DNA from: an uncultured Bulleidia sp.
GTDB lineage: Bacteria > Bacillota_I > Bacilli_A > Erysipelotrichales > Erysipelotrichaceae
DNA: 64,000 nt
Reading direction: 5' to 3'
Assembly (NCBI GenBank): GCA_947087645.1
Contig: CAMUDN010000003.1
Span: 62,001-126,000, forward strand
In this document: positions 43,849-53,680 of the stretch, piece after piece
Layout of the letters: each line of letters begins with the position of its first letter
How positions within the stretch are numbered: position 1 is the stretch's first letter
The notes under the pieces: model-generated
Database searches by the model: none
What the model was told of the DNA's origin: nothing
The model's input: the letters and a program-made list of their open reading frames with translations, nothing else
Position numbers and translations under genes: made by a program

Positions 43849-45244
43849 AGGTTTACAATATTGTTTGTGGCGTGCTTTTATATTGATGGCTTGTGGTATT
43901 GTAGTATTATTAGGTATTTTACAAATTAGTTTAATTAAGCCTTATTATCGAAGTCGTAAAATTAAGGATGCACGTTTATTGGTTAAAGATTTAGCAAATC
44001 ATTTGTTTCCTCTATTTAATGAAAATGAAATGCAGTTAGTGAATCGAGTTGTGGAAAATAATGCTTGTATTTTAGTTAAAAATAATAAAGGTAAAACTAT
44101 TTATTTTAAAGATAGTGTTGGTTTAGGTTGTTTATTAAAAGAGCCTTACAATAAAAATGTTAAACAGTTTTTAACAAAGGATGTTGATAAAGAAAGTAGT
44201 ATTACTTTAAAAAATGAACTTACTAAACAAGATATGTTAGTATATGCTTTTAAAGCAGAATCAAACTTAGAAACCAACTATATTTATGTTTCGACTGCTT
44301 TAGAACCAGTTGATTCCTTATTGTTTTTCTTTATGCGTCAATATCTTTGGTATACAATCATTGTTCTAACAGGGGCAAGTATAGTAGCTATTATTGTTAC
44401 AAAAACAATATCTAAGCCGATTGTGAAAATGAAAGATGAAGCTAAAAAATTATCTAAAGTAAGATCTAATATTCATTTTAATGGTGGTGGTATTCAAGAG
44501 ATAGAAGAATTAGCAATAGCTCTTAATCAATCGGCTAAAAAATTATCTAAGATGGATGAAATGCGTAGGGATTTATTAGCTAATGTATCACATGATATTC
44601 GAACACCAATTACGAATATTCAAGCTTATACGGAAATGTTACAAGATTTTTCTGCTAATGATCCTGTAAAAAGAGAAAAACATTTAGCAATTATTATGAA
44701 AGAAGCTAAATATATGAATCATTTAGTATCAGATATGAGTGATTTAGCGCAAATGGAAGCAGGACATATGAAATTACAATTTACAAATGTTGATATGGTT
44801 GTCAAAATTGAAGATATTTTATCACTATATCAACCTCAAATAATAGCTAAACAGCTTAAAATTAAGAAGAATATGCCTAATTCTTTAACTATTTATGCTG
44901 ATGATATTAAAATGGGACAAGTAATCTCTAATTATTTATCTAATGCTATCAAACATAGTCCATTAGCTGGAACAATTTTGATCAATATGTGGCGCTTAGC
45001 AGATGAAGAAACAATGCATTTAGAAATCTGTGATCAAGGTAAAGGAATTGCTAAAAAAGATCAAGAAACAATTTGGAATCGTTATCAAAAAGCCTCGAGT
45101 ACTTTTTCTCGTAGTTGTACTTCAACAGGCTTAGGTTTAGCTATTGTCAAAGCTATATTAGATGCTCATGGTGCTAAGTATGGTGTAATATCAGATATTG
45201 GTAAAGGATCAATATTTTATATGGAGTATCATGATGAGCATTAA
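43829..45244 (+). CDS. Sensor histidine kinase
   Basis: 471 residues. TM1 about residues 14-34, an extracytoplasmic sensor of about 130 residues, TM2 near 173-190, HAMP (KTISKPIVKMKDEAKKLSKV), DHp with H-box ANVSHDIRTPIT (about residue 255), then HATPase_c: N box ISNYLSNAIKHS, G1 CDQGKGIAKKD, G2 STGLGLAIVKAI. Start is TTG at 43829, overlapping the regulator; the alternative ATG at 43886 lies inside TM1. Cognate pair with the previous gene. Confidence 0.93.
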   Translation: MKTKKYRGLQYCLWRAFILMACGIVVLLGILQISLIKPYYRSRKIKDARLLVKDLANHLFPLFNENEMQLVNRVVENNACILVKNNKGKTIYFKDSVGLGCLLKEPYNKNVKQFLTKDVDKESSITLKNELTKQDMLVYAFKAESNLETNYIYVSTALEPVDSLLFFFMRQYLWYTIIVLTGASIVAIIVTKTISKPIVKMKDEAKKLSKVRSNIHFNGGGIQEIEELAIALNQSAKKLSKMDEMRRDLLANVSHDIRTPITNIQAYTEMLQDFSANDPVKREKHLAIIMKEAKYMNHLVSDMSDLAQMEAGHMKLQFTNVDMVVKIEDILSLYQPQIIAKQLKIKKNMPNSLTIYADDIKMGQVISNYLSNAIKHSPLAGTILINMWRLADEETMHLEICDQGKGIAKKDQETIWNRYQKASSTFSRSCTSTGLGLAIVKAILDAHGAKYGVISDIGKGSIFYMEYHDEH

Positions 45245-45893
45245 AAGAGATTATTTACATGGTACAAAATATTCTTTATTGCAAGTTAAAGATGATTATC
45301 ATTTTAATCAAGATACAGAGTTATTAGGTAAGTTTTTAAAAGTTTATCCAAATGAAGAAGTATTAGATATTGGTACTAATCAAGGAGCATTGTTATATTA
45401 TGCTTTTAGTAAAGCTAAAATTAAAGCTACAGGTATTGATTTATTTATCGACGTATTAAATAGGGCAAAAGAAAATGCTCTTTATAATAAAGTTGATATT
45501 ACGTTTATTTGTCAACCAATTCAACATTATCGGGCAAAGAAATTTGATGTTATTTTATGCAATCCACCATATTTTCATAGTTCATTAAAAAATGATAATA
45601 TCTATATTGATGCAGCAAGACGAGATGCATATTTATCATTAGATGATTTAATGTTAGCAGTACATGATCTTTTAAAAGCAAATGGTCGTTTTTATTTAGT
45701 GCATAAAGTAGAAAAAATAAATTTAATTATGCAAAAAGCATTTCAAGTAGGTATTACTTGTTCACGTATGCAAATAGTTTATAATGCTAAAAAGGCCAAA
45801 ACAGTTTTATGGGAATTTAAATGGGGTGTAAAAAGAGAATGCTATGTTGAGAAGGCTATTTATTTAAATGAGCATAGAAAGGATGAAAAATGA
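45234..45893 (+). CDS. tRNA1(Val) A37 N6-methyltransferase-like (TrmN6/YabB)
   Basis: 219 residues. SAM-binding EVLDIGTNQGALLYY and the N6-adenine catalytic motif CNPPYF are clear, with the TrmN6-like opening YHFNQDTELLGKFL (family: FRFSLDAVLLA-type). GGAG at 45223-45226 is 7 bases before ATG 45234; ATG 45231 is an alternative. Overlaps the kinase stop and ends 4 bases into the next gene. TrmN6 is the best match; PrmC-type is less likely from size. Confidence 0.8.
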   Translation: MSIKRDYLHGTKYSLLQVKDDYHFNQDTELLGKFLKVYPNEEVLDIGTNQGALLYYAFSKAKIKATGIDLFIDVLNRAKENALYNKVDITFICQPIQHYRAKKFDVILCNPPYFHSSLKNDNIYIDAARRDAYLSLDDLMLAVHDLLKANGRFYLVHKVEKINLIMQKAFQVGITCSRMQIVYNAKKAKTVLWEFKWGVKRECYVEKAIYLNEHRKDEK

Positions 45894-46717
45894 ATCAGAA
45901 TATTATTTATTTCTTATTGTTTATTTTTGTCTTAGCTCTTTTTTATGCTTTATATGGATTATGGCAAACAAGAGTTGCTTTACCAATTAAATATCAAAAT
46001 GAAATTAGTGATAGTATAGCTTTAAAGAAAGAAAGTATTGTTGCCTTAAAAAAAGAATTATATTTAAGATGGCCTAATCAACAAATTTATTTGCAAGAAA
46101 AGCAAGGTATTTATGGTATTTTATGGACTTATTTGCCAAGTGAAAAGCAAAAAGAAACGATTGTTATTGTGCTTCGATATTTAGATATCTTTCCTGTTTT
46201 TGAAGTATTAGATGATTTTTTTCAACGAAATATTTTAGTGAAGAAAAAAATAAAAATTTTATTCGTTGAAAATAATCCAAGTCAGGCTTTTATTGAATTT
46301 AGTTTACAACATGTAACCATTTTAGAAACAAGGACAGATAATCATTGTTTAAAAGGAATATCTTATCAACAACAAGCAGTATGGGATATTTACTTTAAAG
46401 AAGATATAGATTTTAAAAAATTATTGGCTTATTTTGTTGATTGTCATTTACATGTAATTAAAAATGGTATACGTATTTCTTTCCCTAATAAATGTATATA
46501 TCAAAAAGCAAAAAGTAATTTAAAACATTTTTTAATTAATTATAATTTATCTGTTCCTAATATTTTTGAAAGATATCATTTTCCTAAATCAGTGCATGAA
46601 TTGATTTGTTCTTATCAATATTCTTTACCTAATGATTGTACTTTTATTGGCTTAGGCTATCATTCTGTTGAAAATACTTTTTATTATATGGAACAGTTAA
46701 AGAAATGTTTACAATAA
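45890..46717 (+). CDS. Membrane-anchored M20-peptidase-like pseudoenzyme
   Basis: 275 residues. N-terminal TM (IIYFLLFIFVLALFYALYGL), then a stretch I align by eye with PM20D1/carboxypeptidase-S-type M20 peptidases: FP-Q-like LRWPNQQIYLQEKQGIYGILWTYLPSEKQKETIVIVL, RYLDIFPV (family HLDVVPV) and VLDDFFQRNILVKKKIKILFVEN (family ALE.LL..G..P.RTI.L). The metal-binding His of H-x-D is Tyr; the W/GRG-x-D-x-K segment and the DEE motif are absent; the C-terminal YHSVENTFYYMEQL retains the family's ending. So catalysis is gone, though the frame is intact. Overlaps trmN6 by 4 bases. Confidence 0.55.
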   Translation: MNQNIIYFLLFIFVLALFYALYGLWQTRVALPIKYQNEISDSIALKKESIVALKKELYLRWPNQQIYLQEKQGIYGILWTYLPSEKQKETIVIVLRYLDIFPVFEVLDDFFQRNILVKKKIKILFVENNPSQAFIEFSLQHVTILETRTDNHCLKGISYQQQAVWDIYFKEDIDFKKLLAYFVDCHLHVIKNGIRISFPNKCIYQKAKSNLKHFLINYNLSVPNIFERYHFPKSVHELICSYQYSLPNDCTFIGLGYHSVENTFYYMEQLKKCLQ

Positions 46718-46734
46718 CTTTATACATTTTTAAT

Positions 46735-46770
46735 AAATAATGCTTCTCATATAGAGAAGCATTATTTATT
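46735..46770. terminator. Terminator after the M20-like gene
   Basis: AAATAATGCTTCTC / GAGAAGCATTATTT stem with a 5-base loop and flanking A/T runs. Confidence 0.88.
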
Positions 46771-46863
46771 AATACTTTCTTGTTAGCTATTATTAAGCAT
46801 GTTAATATAAATTACAGTTAGTTTTAGCTAATGATAATAGATTAAATAAGAGGAGATTAAACG

Positions 46864-48609
46864 GTGATTAAAATAAGACTGATAAGACTCTTAAAAGGAT
46901 CAGGAAAATATATTTTTTATCAAGTTATATGGCAATGGCTATCTTTATTAGCCCAAATTTTGATTGCTTGGCAAATAACCCATTTAATTTTAATTGCTTG
47001 GCAGAAACAACTGACAAGTAATGATATTATAAAAACTTTAGCAGTTGTAAGTTTAGGAATTATAGGACGTTATATTTGTGACTTTTGGTATATACATGCT
47101 GGTTTTTGCGCTGGGGCAGATGTTAAAAGGATATTACGTGATCATATATATCAAAAATTATTACATATGGGACCATCATATCGTAAACAAATGAGAACAT
47201 CTGAAATAGTACAAATGACAGGTGAAGGTGTTGAACAGTTGGAAATATATTTTAGTCGTTATTTAAGCCAATTTTTTTATGCATTATTAGCACCAATTAC
47301 ATTATTTATAATTATTTATCAATTCCATGCTAAAACAGCTTGTTTATTGTTAATATCTGTTTTTTTAATTCCAATAGTTATTATGTTAGTTATGCTTGTA
47401 GCAAAAAAAGTACTTAGCCGTTATTTTGCTATTTATTATCGTTTAGGTGATCATTTTTTAGAGAAGTTACGGGGTATGACTTGTTTAAAAATATATCAAG
47501 CAGATCAAAGGGCAGCTAAAGAAATGGATGAAGAAGCTGAACAATTTCGTAAGATAACTATGAAAGTATTAATGATGCAATTAAATAGTACAACTATCAT
47601 GGATATTATTGCGTATGGTGGAGTAGCAGTTGGTATTATCAGTGTTTCTAATGCATTAATAAATGGTGAAATTTCTTTTTTAGGAAGTTTGATGGTAATT
47701 TTTTTAGCAGCTGAATTTTTCTTACCAATGCGTTTACTAGGAAGTTTTTTTCATGTTGGTATGAATGGTGTAAAAGCTAGTGATCGTATCTTTGCTTTTT
47801 TAGATTTGCCAGAAGGCAAAAAAGGTACAAAGTTAATTACTTCCCAAAATATATTGATCCAAATGCAAGATGTCTTTTTTACTTATGATCATAAAAGAGA
47901 TATTTTAAAAAAGCTTAGTTTAACTATTAAACCTAAAACATTTATTTCTTTGGTTGGGGTATCAGGATCTGGTAAATCAACTATAGCTAATATTTTAATG
48001 GGCTTTAATAATGATTATCAGGGATCTATAAAAATTAATGGTATAGAACAAAGGACCTTATCTTTCTTATCAATTAGGGATCATTTTACACTAATATCTC
48101 ATCATAGTTGGCTTTTTAAAGGAACAGTTCGTGAAAATCTTTTATTTGGTAATCCTAATGCAAATGATGAAATGATGAATAATGTCTTAAAAAAAGTAAA
48201 TTTATTTAATTTTATTTATACTAAAAAAGGATTAAATACATTAATTGATTCTGATGGAGCTAATTTATCTGGTGGACAAAGACAACGTTTAGCTTTAGCT
48301 AGAGCTTTATTACATGATACGGAACTTTATATATTTGATGAAGCAACATCGAATATAGATGCACATAGTGAAGAGATTATTATGCAAGTAATACATGAAT
48401 TAGCTAAACAGAAAACGGTTATTCTCATATCGCATCGTTTAGCTAACGTCGTTACTAGTGATTGTATCTATATGTTAGAACAAGGACAAATTATGGAAGC
48501 AGGTAAACATCAAGAATTAATGCTTAAGCAAGGCTTATACTATAGACTATTTAGTGAGCAAAAAAAGCTTGAAGAATATACATCTAATGCGAAGGAATTA
48601 AAAGTATGA
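46864..48609 (+). CDS. CydD-like ABC exporter half
   Basis: 581 residues, GTG start after AGGAGA. Six-TM exporter domain with CydD-like GPSYRKQMRTSEIVQMTGEGVEQLEIYFSRYLSQF and LRGMTCLKIYQADQRA, then an ATPase: Walker A GVSGSGKST, signature LSGGQRQRLALARA, Walker B LYIFDEATSNID, H-loop ISHR. CydDC exports glutathione or cysteine in E. coli; related Gram-positive pairs do not always follow. Pairs with the next gene (4-base overlap). Confidence 0.85.
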   Translation: MIKIRLIRLLKGSGKYIFYQVIWQWLSLLAQILIAWQITHLILIAWQKQLTSNDIIKTLAVVSLGIIGRYICDFWYIHAGFCAGADVKRILRDHIYQKLLHMGPSYRKQMRTSEIVQMTGEGVEQLEIYFSRYLSQFFYALLAPITLFIIIYQFHAKTACLLLISVFLIPIVIMLVMLVAKKVLSRYFAIYYRLGDHFLEKLRGMTCLKIYQADQRAAKEMDEEAEQFRKITMKVLMMQLNSTTIMDIIAYGGVAVGIISVSNALINGEISFLGSLMVIFLAAEFFLPMRLLGSFFHVGMNGVKASDRIFAFLDLPEGKKGTKLITSQNILIQMQDVFFTYDHKRDILKKLSLTIKPKTFISLVGVSGSGKSTIANILMGFNNDYQGSIKINGIEQRTLSFLSIRDHFTLISHHSWLFKGTVRENLLFGNPNANDEMMNNVLKKVNLFNFIYTKKGLNTLIDSDGANLSGGQRQRLALARALLHDTELYIFDEATSNIDAHSEEIIMQVIHELAKQKTVILISHRLANVVTSDCIYMLEQGQIMEAGKHQELMLKQGLYYRLFSEQKKLEEYTSNAKELKV

Positions 48610-50279
48610 AAATAGGTAAAGAGAATTCAGGATTAAGAATTATGCAAAGCTTATTTATTTTAGTTATGCCTTTAATTAAAATAATGATATTAGCAATTGT
48701 ATTTGGTGTTTTAGGATTTTTATGTGCAATATTTATTAACATTGTTGCCGCATATATATTGCTTAAAATTATGGGCTATAATAGCTTTGCTCAAGTACCA
48801 TTATCTTATTTATTATTAAGTTTATTAGCTATGGCATTAGCACGAGGAATATTACATTATGGAGAACAATATTGTAATCACTATATTGCCTTTCGTATTT
48901 TAGCTATGATACGTCATAAAGTATTTGCTTGTCTTTGTAAACTTTGTCCAGCTAAGTTAGTTGGTCAAGAAAAAGGTAATTTAATTACACTTATTACAAG
49001 TGATATTGAGTTATTAGAAGTATTTTTTGCCCATACTATTTCACCTATTGCAATTGCTTTAATTACGTCAATTATCATGCTTTTTTTCTTTGCCAAACAA
49101 CATTTTTTGGCTTTTTTGATAGCTCTTTTTGCTTATTTGGTAATTGGTATTGTTTTGCCTATTTGGAACCGTAAAAAAGGTTCAGATACAGCTATAAAAT
49201 TACGTACTCAAGTAGCTGATTTAAATAATTTTGTTCTTGATAGTATGTATGGATTAGATGAAATATTACAATATAAACAAGGACAAGCACGTTTAGATAT
49301 GATGAATCAAAAAGCTTATTCGTTGTATGAAAAACAAAAAAAATTAAGTTCTTTGGAAGCTAAGCAAAGAGCATTGACTAATTTATTGATACAAATTTTT
49401 TCTTGTTTTATGTTATTTATAATGCTTTATTTATATCAAATAAAGGAGATAGGTTTTAGTCAAATGTTAATTTCAACTTTAGCGATGATGTCATCATTTG
49501 GTCCATGTGTTGCTTTAGCATCGTTGTCAAATAGTCTGAATCAAACATTGGCATGTGCTAAAAGAATTTTATCATTATTGTCGGAAAAACCGCTTGTTAA
49601 TGATGTTTTTTTCGCAAAGCCAACAGAATTTAAAGGACTTGATATGGAAAATGTTTCTTTTAAATATGCAGAAGAAAATGTTCTAAAAGATGTATCATTA
49701 CATCTGCCATTGCAAAAAGTATTTGGTATTTATGGAGCAAGTGGTAGTGGTAAATCAACCCTTTTACGATTAATTATGCGTTTTTGGGATGTAAATAATG
49801 GTTGTATTAAAATATCACAAAAGAATATCAAGAAAATTAATACAAATGATTTACGAAATTTTACTAGTTATGTAACTCAAGATACGATTATATTTCATGA
49901 TACGATAGCTAAAAATATAATGATATCAAAGCCTGACGCTACTATTGATGAAGTTAAGAAAGCAGCTAAGCAAGCTAATATACATGAATTTATTATGCAA
50001 CTACCAAAAGGATATGCAACAAATGTTGGTGAATTAGGTGATATTCTTTCAGATGGTGAAAAACAACGTATTGGTTTAGCAAGGGCTTTTTTGCATAATA
50101 GTGAATTATTACTTTTGGATGAACCAACTAGTAATTTAGATATTTTAAATGAAGGAATTATTTTAAAATCATTAGTAAATGAAAGAAAGAATAAAACAAT
50201 TATTCTTGTTTCGCATAAGAAATCGACCTTAGCATGGGCGGATGAATTATACGAAATGAAAAATGGTCGTATTTCTTAA
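48606..50279 (+). CDS. CydC-like ABC exporter half
   Basis: 557 residues: six-TM domain (RILAMIRHKVFACLCKLCPAKLVGQEKGNLITLITSDIELLEVFFAHTISP is CydC-like), then an ATPase with Walker A GASGSGKST, Walker B LLLLDEPTSNLD and H-loop VSHKK. The signature reads LSDGEKQRIGLARA, with Asp for the second residue-Gly, a change also seen in some heterodimeric exporters. Forms the heterodimer with the preceding gene. No cytochrome bd genes are in the window. Confidence 0.85.
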   Translation: MKIGKENSGLRIMQSLFILVMPLIKIMILAIVFGVLGFLCAIFINIVAAYILLKIMGYNSFAQVPLSYLLLSLLAMALARGILHYGEQYCNHYIAFRILAMIRHKVFACLCKLCPAKLVGQEKGNLITLITSDIELLEVFFAHTISPIAIALITSIIMLFFFAKQHFLAFLIALFAYLVIGIVLPIWNRKKGSDTAIKLRTQVADLNNFVLDSMYGLDEILQYKQGQARLDMMNQKAYSLYEKQKKLSSLEAKQRALTNLLIQIFSCFMLFIMLYLYQIKEIGFSQMLISTLAMMSSFGPCVALASLSNSLNQTLACAKRILSLLSEKPLVNDVFFAKPTEFKGLDMENVSFKYAEENVLKDVSLHLPLQKVFGIYGASGSGKSTLLRLIMRFWDVNNGCIKISQKNIKKINTNDLRNFTSYVTQDTIIFHDTIAKNIMISKPDATIDEVKKAAKQANIHEFIMQLPKGYATNVGELGDILSDGEKQRIGLARAFLHNSELLLLDEPTSNLDILNEGIILKSLVNERKNKTIILVSHKKSTLAWADELYEMKNGRIS

Positions 50280-50284
50280 TTTAC

Positions 50285-50316
50285 AAAAGTTGCAATTATA
50301 AAGTTGCAACTTTTTG
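50285..50316 (+). terminator. Terminator of the CydDC-like operon
   Basis: AAAAGTTGCAA / TTGCAACTTTT stem with an 8-base loop and T-run. Confidence 0.85.
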
Positions 50317-50371
50317 ATATTTTACTCTACAGAAAAATATTATTTAATAATTTTAGGAGGAATAAGATACT

Positions 50372-50989
50372 ATGAAACTAGCAAAGGTAACAATGATATT
50401 GAGAGGTTATAATCTTGCACAAGTAAGAAATGTAGCTCGAGTACTTTTAGATGCTAAGTATGTGCGAAATATGGAAATTACTTTAAATTCCGAAAATGCA
50501 TATGATATTATTCATACCATAGTAGATGAATTTGGCAATAAATTAAATATTGGTGCTGGTACTGTACAAACAATGTCTGAATTAGTAATGGCAATTAAGG
50601 CTGGTGCTAAGTTTGTTCTATCACCACGACAAATGAGTGAGGAAATGTTATCATATTGTCAAAAAAATAATGTTATCAGTATACCAGGATCTTTTACCCC
50701 ATCAGAAGTTGCTGCACAATTTGCAAAGGGAGCGGATATTGTTAAAATTTTTCCCGCTAATGAGTTAAGTTTAAGTTATGCTCGAAAAATTTGTGAACCA
50801 ATGGGTGATTTAAAGTTAATGGCAGTTGGTGGAATTAATAAAGATAATGTTTACGAAGCTCTAACATCAGGTTATCAATATGTTGGTACAGCCGGGGGTA
50901 TTTTTACAAAAGAACAAATTAGGCAAGAAAAGTATGAAGCAATGGTGATTAGTTTACAAGAATTTGAAAATAATTTAAAAAATATATGA
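50372..50989 (+). CDS. KDPG/KHG-type aldolase
   Basis: 205-residue class I aldolase of the Eda family. Schiff-base Lys is K125 in VKIFPAN; MEITL (E35), GAGTV (61-65) and VGGIN are in place. The E. coli substrate Arg in TLRT is Asn here (TLNS), and SPGLT reads SPRQM, so the substrate may not be KDPG itself. AGGAGG SD. It begins a PTS operon, overlapping the regulator by 4 bases; it probably cleaves a keto-deoxy sugar phosphate made from the imported sugar. Confidence 0.85.
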   Translation: MKLAKVTMILRGYNLAQVRNVARVLLDAKYVRNMEITLNSENAYDIIHTIVDEFGNKLNIGAGTVQTMSELVMAIKAGAKFVLSPRQMSEEMLSYCQKNNVISIPGSFTPSEVAAQFAKGADIVKIFPANELSLSYARKICEPMGDLKLMAVGGINKDNVYEALTSGYQYVGTAGGIFTKEQIRQEKYEAMVISLQEFENNLKNI

Positions 50990-52911
50990 AAGATATAGCT
51001 AGAAGAAGGCAACTGATCATTGATATATTAGCAAGTAAAAATAATTTTTTAACGGTTAAAGAAATATCATATATCTTGAATACTTCAAGGCGAACGATAC
51101 ATAGTGATTTAAAATTTTTGGAAACAAAATATCATTTTTTAAAGAAAAGAGGAGTGGGAGTTAAGCTAATAAATAATAATCCTTATAAAAATAATGATAT
51201 TTATAGCATATACAATAGAAGAATAGAAATTACCCGAAAGTTATTTTTAGCTAGTGAAACAATAACAATTAATGCCTTAAGCAAGCAATATTATGTTTCA
51301 CAAAGTTCGATCGTAAATGATTTAAATTGGATAAAAGAAAATATTATTAATAATTTACAAATATTGTTACAAAGTGATAAGAGTGGCACAAAGATTATCT
51401 GCACGGAAAATGAACGCATTCGAGCATTAGTTTTATTGAATATAAATATATTTGAAGAATATAAAGATATAAATGATAATTTTGATTTTATTAATGTTTT
51501 TTCTAAAATATATTCACTAGAAATTTGTAATGTTTGTTGGCAAGTTATTAATTTATTACGAAATGAACAATTTTTACCTAATGCTGAATATTATTTACAG
51601 AATATTTATTTATTTTTAATAGCTATTGTATACCGTATGCAAAAAGAAAATCATTTTCAAAAAGAAAATAATAATTTCTTACCGACAACACAAGTTATGC
51701 AATTAAATCACTATTTATTAGCAAATGATATATTTAATTATCTAAATAGCCATCTTAAACATAAAATATATCCTAAAGAAGAAGATATCTTATATTTATC
51801 ATTGATTTTGCGAGCAAATAAAATATTTTTTATGAAAAGTAGTTGTGAACCGGATGGATATCCTAAACAATTTGCTGAAATGTTAGTACAAAAGATGACG
51901 GAAATATTACATATTGATTTAGTTCAAAATAAACAACTTATAAAAATGATTACCGCTCATTGCTTATCTATGTTTGAAAGATTACATAATAAAGTACGCT
52001 TAAAGAATCCAATGTTATATGTTATAAAACAAGATTATCATGCGATGTTTGAATTGATATGGTTAGCTATTGATGCAATTGATCATACATTGTCAAAAAA
52101 TATAAGTGAAGATGAAGTTGGCTTTTTAATGTTATATTTTCAAAATGAAATGGAAAAACATAAAAAAAGTAAAAAGATAATTGTGGTTTGTCCAAATGGG
52201 ATAGTAGCATCGAATTTGATATCTTTTAAGTTAAAAGAAATTTTACCAACTATGGATATTATAGAAGTTGCTTCAATCAATAAGATATTATTAAGTGATA
52301 TTTCTGATTATACTTTTATTATTTCAACTGTGCCAATTGAACAACAAGTTATTCCCGTTATTCAAGTTTCAATGTTATTAAGTTGTCAAGATATTAAAAA
52401 GATTAAAAAAATATATGAAGATATTAGTAAACAAGAAAGTAATCAAAATAATATTACGGAAATATTAGCAAATAAATATTTAGATGAAAGATTAGTTTTC
52501 TATAATGATGTAAGACAGTCAAAAGAAGCAATTATTAAAAAGATATGTACAAAATTAACTGAAATTGGTTTTGTTAGTAATGAATATTATGATGATGTTT
52601 TAAATCGTGAAAAAATTTCGGCAACGGATATTATTTCCGGTGGTGCTATACCACATGCATCATGCAAATATGTAAATAATACTTGTTTTGCATTATATGT
52701 TAGTAAAAAGCCAATTGAATGGGGAAATTATAGTGTTAAAGTAATTGTCTTTTTTGTTTTGGCTAAGGATGATGTGAAAAATGCTAAGAAATTATTAAAT
52801 CAAGCATTTAATTTTATTAAAAATAAGGAAACAGTTGAAATATTATCAAGTATTAATTCAAAGGAAGAATTATGGCAGATGATCCAAGGAAAGGAAAGTA
52901 ATGATTGTTAA
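50986..52911 (+). CDS. PRD-domain PTS transcriptional regulator (fructose-type operon)
   Basis: 641 residues of the BglG/MtlR class: HTH (LTVKEISYILNTSRRTIHSDLKFL), second HTH-like (INALSKQYYVSQSSIVNDLNWI), PRD-like regions (around LYLSLILRANKIF and ITAHCLSMFERLHNK; EDEVGFLMLYFQNEME), EIIB-like IIVVCPNGIVASNLI (with Cys), and an EIIA-like end with GGAIPHAS. Histidines in the last PRD and the EIIA domain suit PTS-dependent control. Overlaps EIIA by 11 bases. Confidence 0.88.
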   Translation: MKDIARRRQLIIDILASKNNFLTVKEISYILNTSRRTIHSDLKFLETKYHFLKKRGVGVKLINNNPYKNNDIYSIYNRRIEITRKLFLASETITINALSKQYYVSQSSIVNDLNWIKENIINNLQILLQSDKSGTKIICTENERIRALVLLNINIFEEYKDINDNFDFINVFSKIYSLEICNVCWQVINLLRNEQFLPNAEYYLQNIYLFLIAIVYRMQKENHFQKENNNFLPTTQVMQLNHYLLANDIFNYLNSHLKHKIYPKEEDILYLSLILRANKIFFMKSSCEPDGYPKQFAEMLVQKMTEILHIDLVQNKQLIKMITAHCLSMFERLHNKVRLKNPMLYVIKQDYHAMFELIWLAIDAIDHTLSKNISEDEVGFLMLYFQNEMEKHKKSKKIIVVCPNGIVASNLISFKLKEILPTMDIIEVASINKILLSDISDYTFIISTVPIEQQVIPVIQVSMLLSCQDIKKIKKIYEDISKQESNQNNITEILANKYLDERLVFYNDVRQSKEAIIKKICTKLTEIGFVSNEYYDDVLNREKISATDIISGGAIPHASCKYVNNTCFALYVSKKPIEWGNYSVKVIVFFVLAKDDVKNAKKLLNQAFNFIKNKETVEILSSINSKEELWQMIQGKESNDC

Positions 52912-53362
52912 AGAATTAATTTTTATAGATAAGGAGCTTAGGGATAAGGACCAGTTATTTAACTTTTGTATGACAAAGTTAGATAACTATGAACTGATAA
53001 ATGATAAACAATTATTTTTAACAGATATTAAACAAAGAGAAGAAATATTACCAACTTCAGTTGGTTTTGGTATTGCTATACCACATAGTAGATGTATAGC
53101 AGTTAAGCAATCATTTATTCTCTTTGTGAGATTAAAAAAGGCAATTAAGTGGAATTTAAGAGATGATCAAAAAACTGATTTAGTATTTATGATTGGTGTT
53201 CCACAAAATAAAAATTCAGGGAATATTCATTTACGTATTTTATCAACAATAAGTAAAAAGTTGATGCATGGTGAATTTCGAGAAAAATTAAGAAAATTGA
53301 ATCAAAATGAAATATATTGTTTATTAAGTGAAATTGATCGTGAGATTACAGAAAGGTTTTAG
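52901..53362 (+). CDS. Fructose-family PTS EIIA
   Basis: 153 residues with the EIIA-fru motif SVGFGIAIPHSRC, active histidine H62. EILPTSVG precedes it as in the family. Ends 1 base before EIIB. Confidence 0.93.
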   Translation: MIVKELIFIDKELRDKDQLFNFCMTKLDNYELINDKQLFLTDIKQREEILPTSVGFGIAIPHSRCIAVKQSFILFVRLKKAIKWNLRDDQKTDLVFMIGVPQNKNSGNIHLRILSTISKKLMHGEFREKLRKLNQNEIYCLLSEIDREITERF

Positions 53363-53363
53363 T

Positions 53364-53678
53364 ATGAAAATTATTGGTATTACAGCTTGTCCAACAGGTA
53401 TTGCCCATACATATATGGCTCAGGAATGTTTAGAAAAAGAATTAGAAAAAAGAGGAATTGAAGGAAAAATTGAAACACAGGGAGGCTTAGGTATTGAAAA
53501 TGAATTGACGGAAGATGATATTAATTCAGCTGATGTTGTTATTTTAGCAGTTAGTGTTGTGATTGAAGGCGAAGAAAGATTTGCTGGTAAAAAAGTTATT
53601 AATACAGATGTAAATGAAGCTATTTCTAATACAGTAAATTTAGTTGATCGGGCTATTCAATTAGCGAAAGGAAAATAA
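53364..53678 (+). CDS. Fructose-family PTS EIIB
   Basis: 104 residues. KIIGITACPTGIAHTYMAQ is the EIIB-fru signature with phospho-Cys C9. The ATG at 53364 (SD AAAGG) matches the family start; an in-frame ATG 36 bases upstream would lengthen it for no reason. Confidence 0.95.
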   Translation: MKIIGITACPTGIAHTYMAQECLEKELEKRGIEGKIETQGGLGIENELTEDDINSADVVILAVSVVIEGEERFAGKKVINTDVNEAISNTVNLVDRAIQLAKGK

Positions 53679-53680
53679 TT

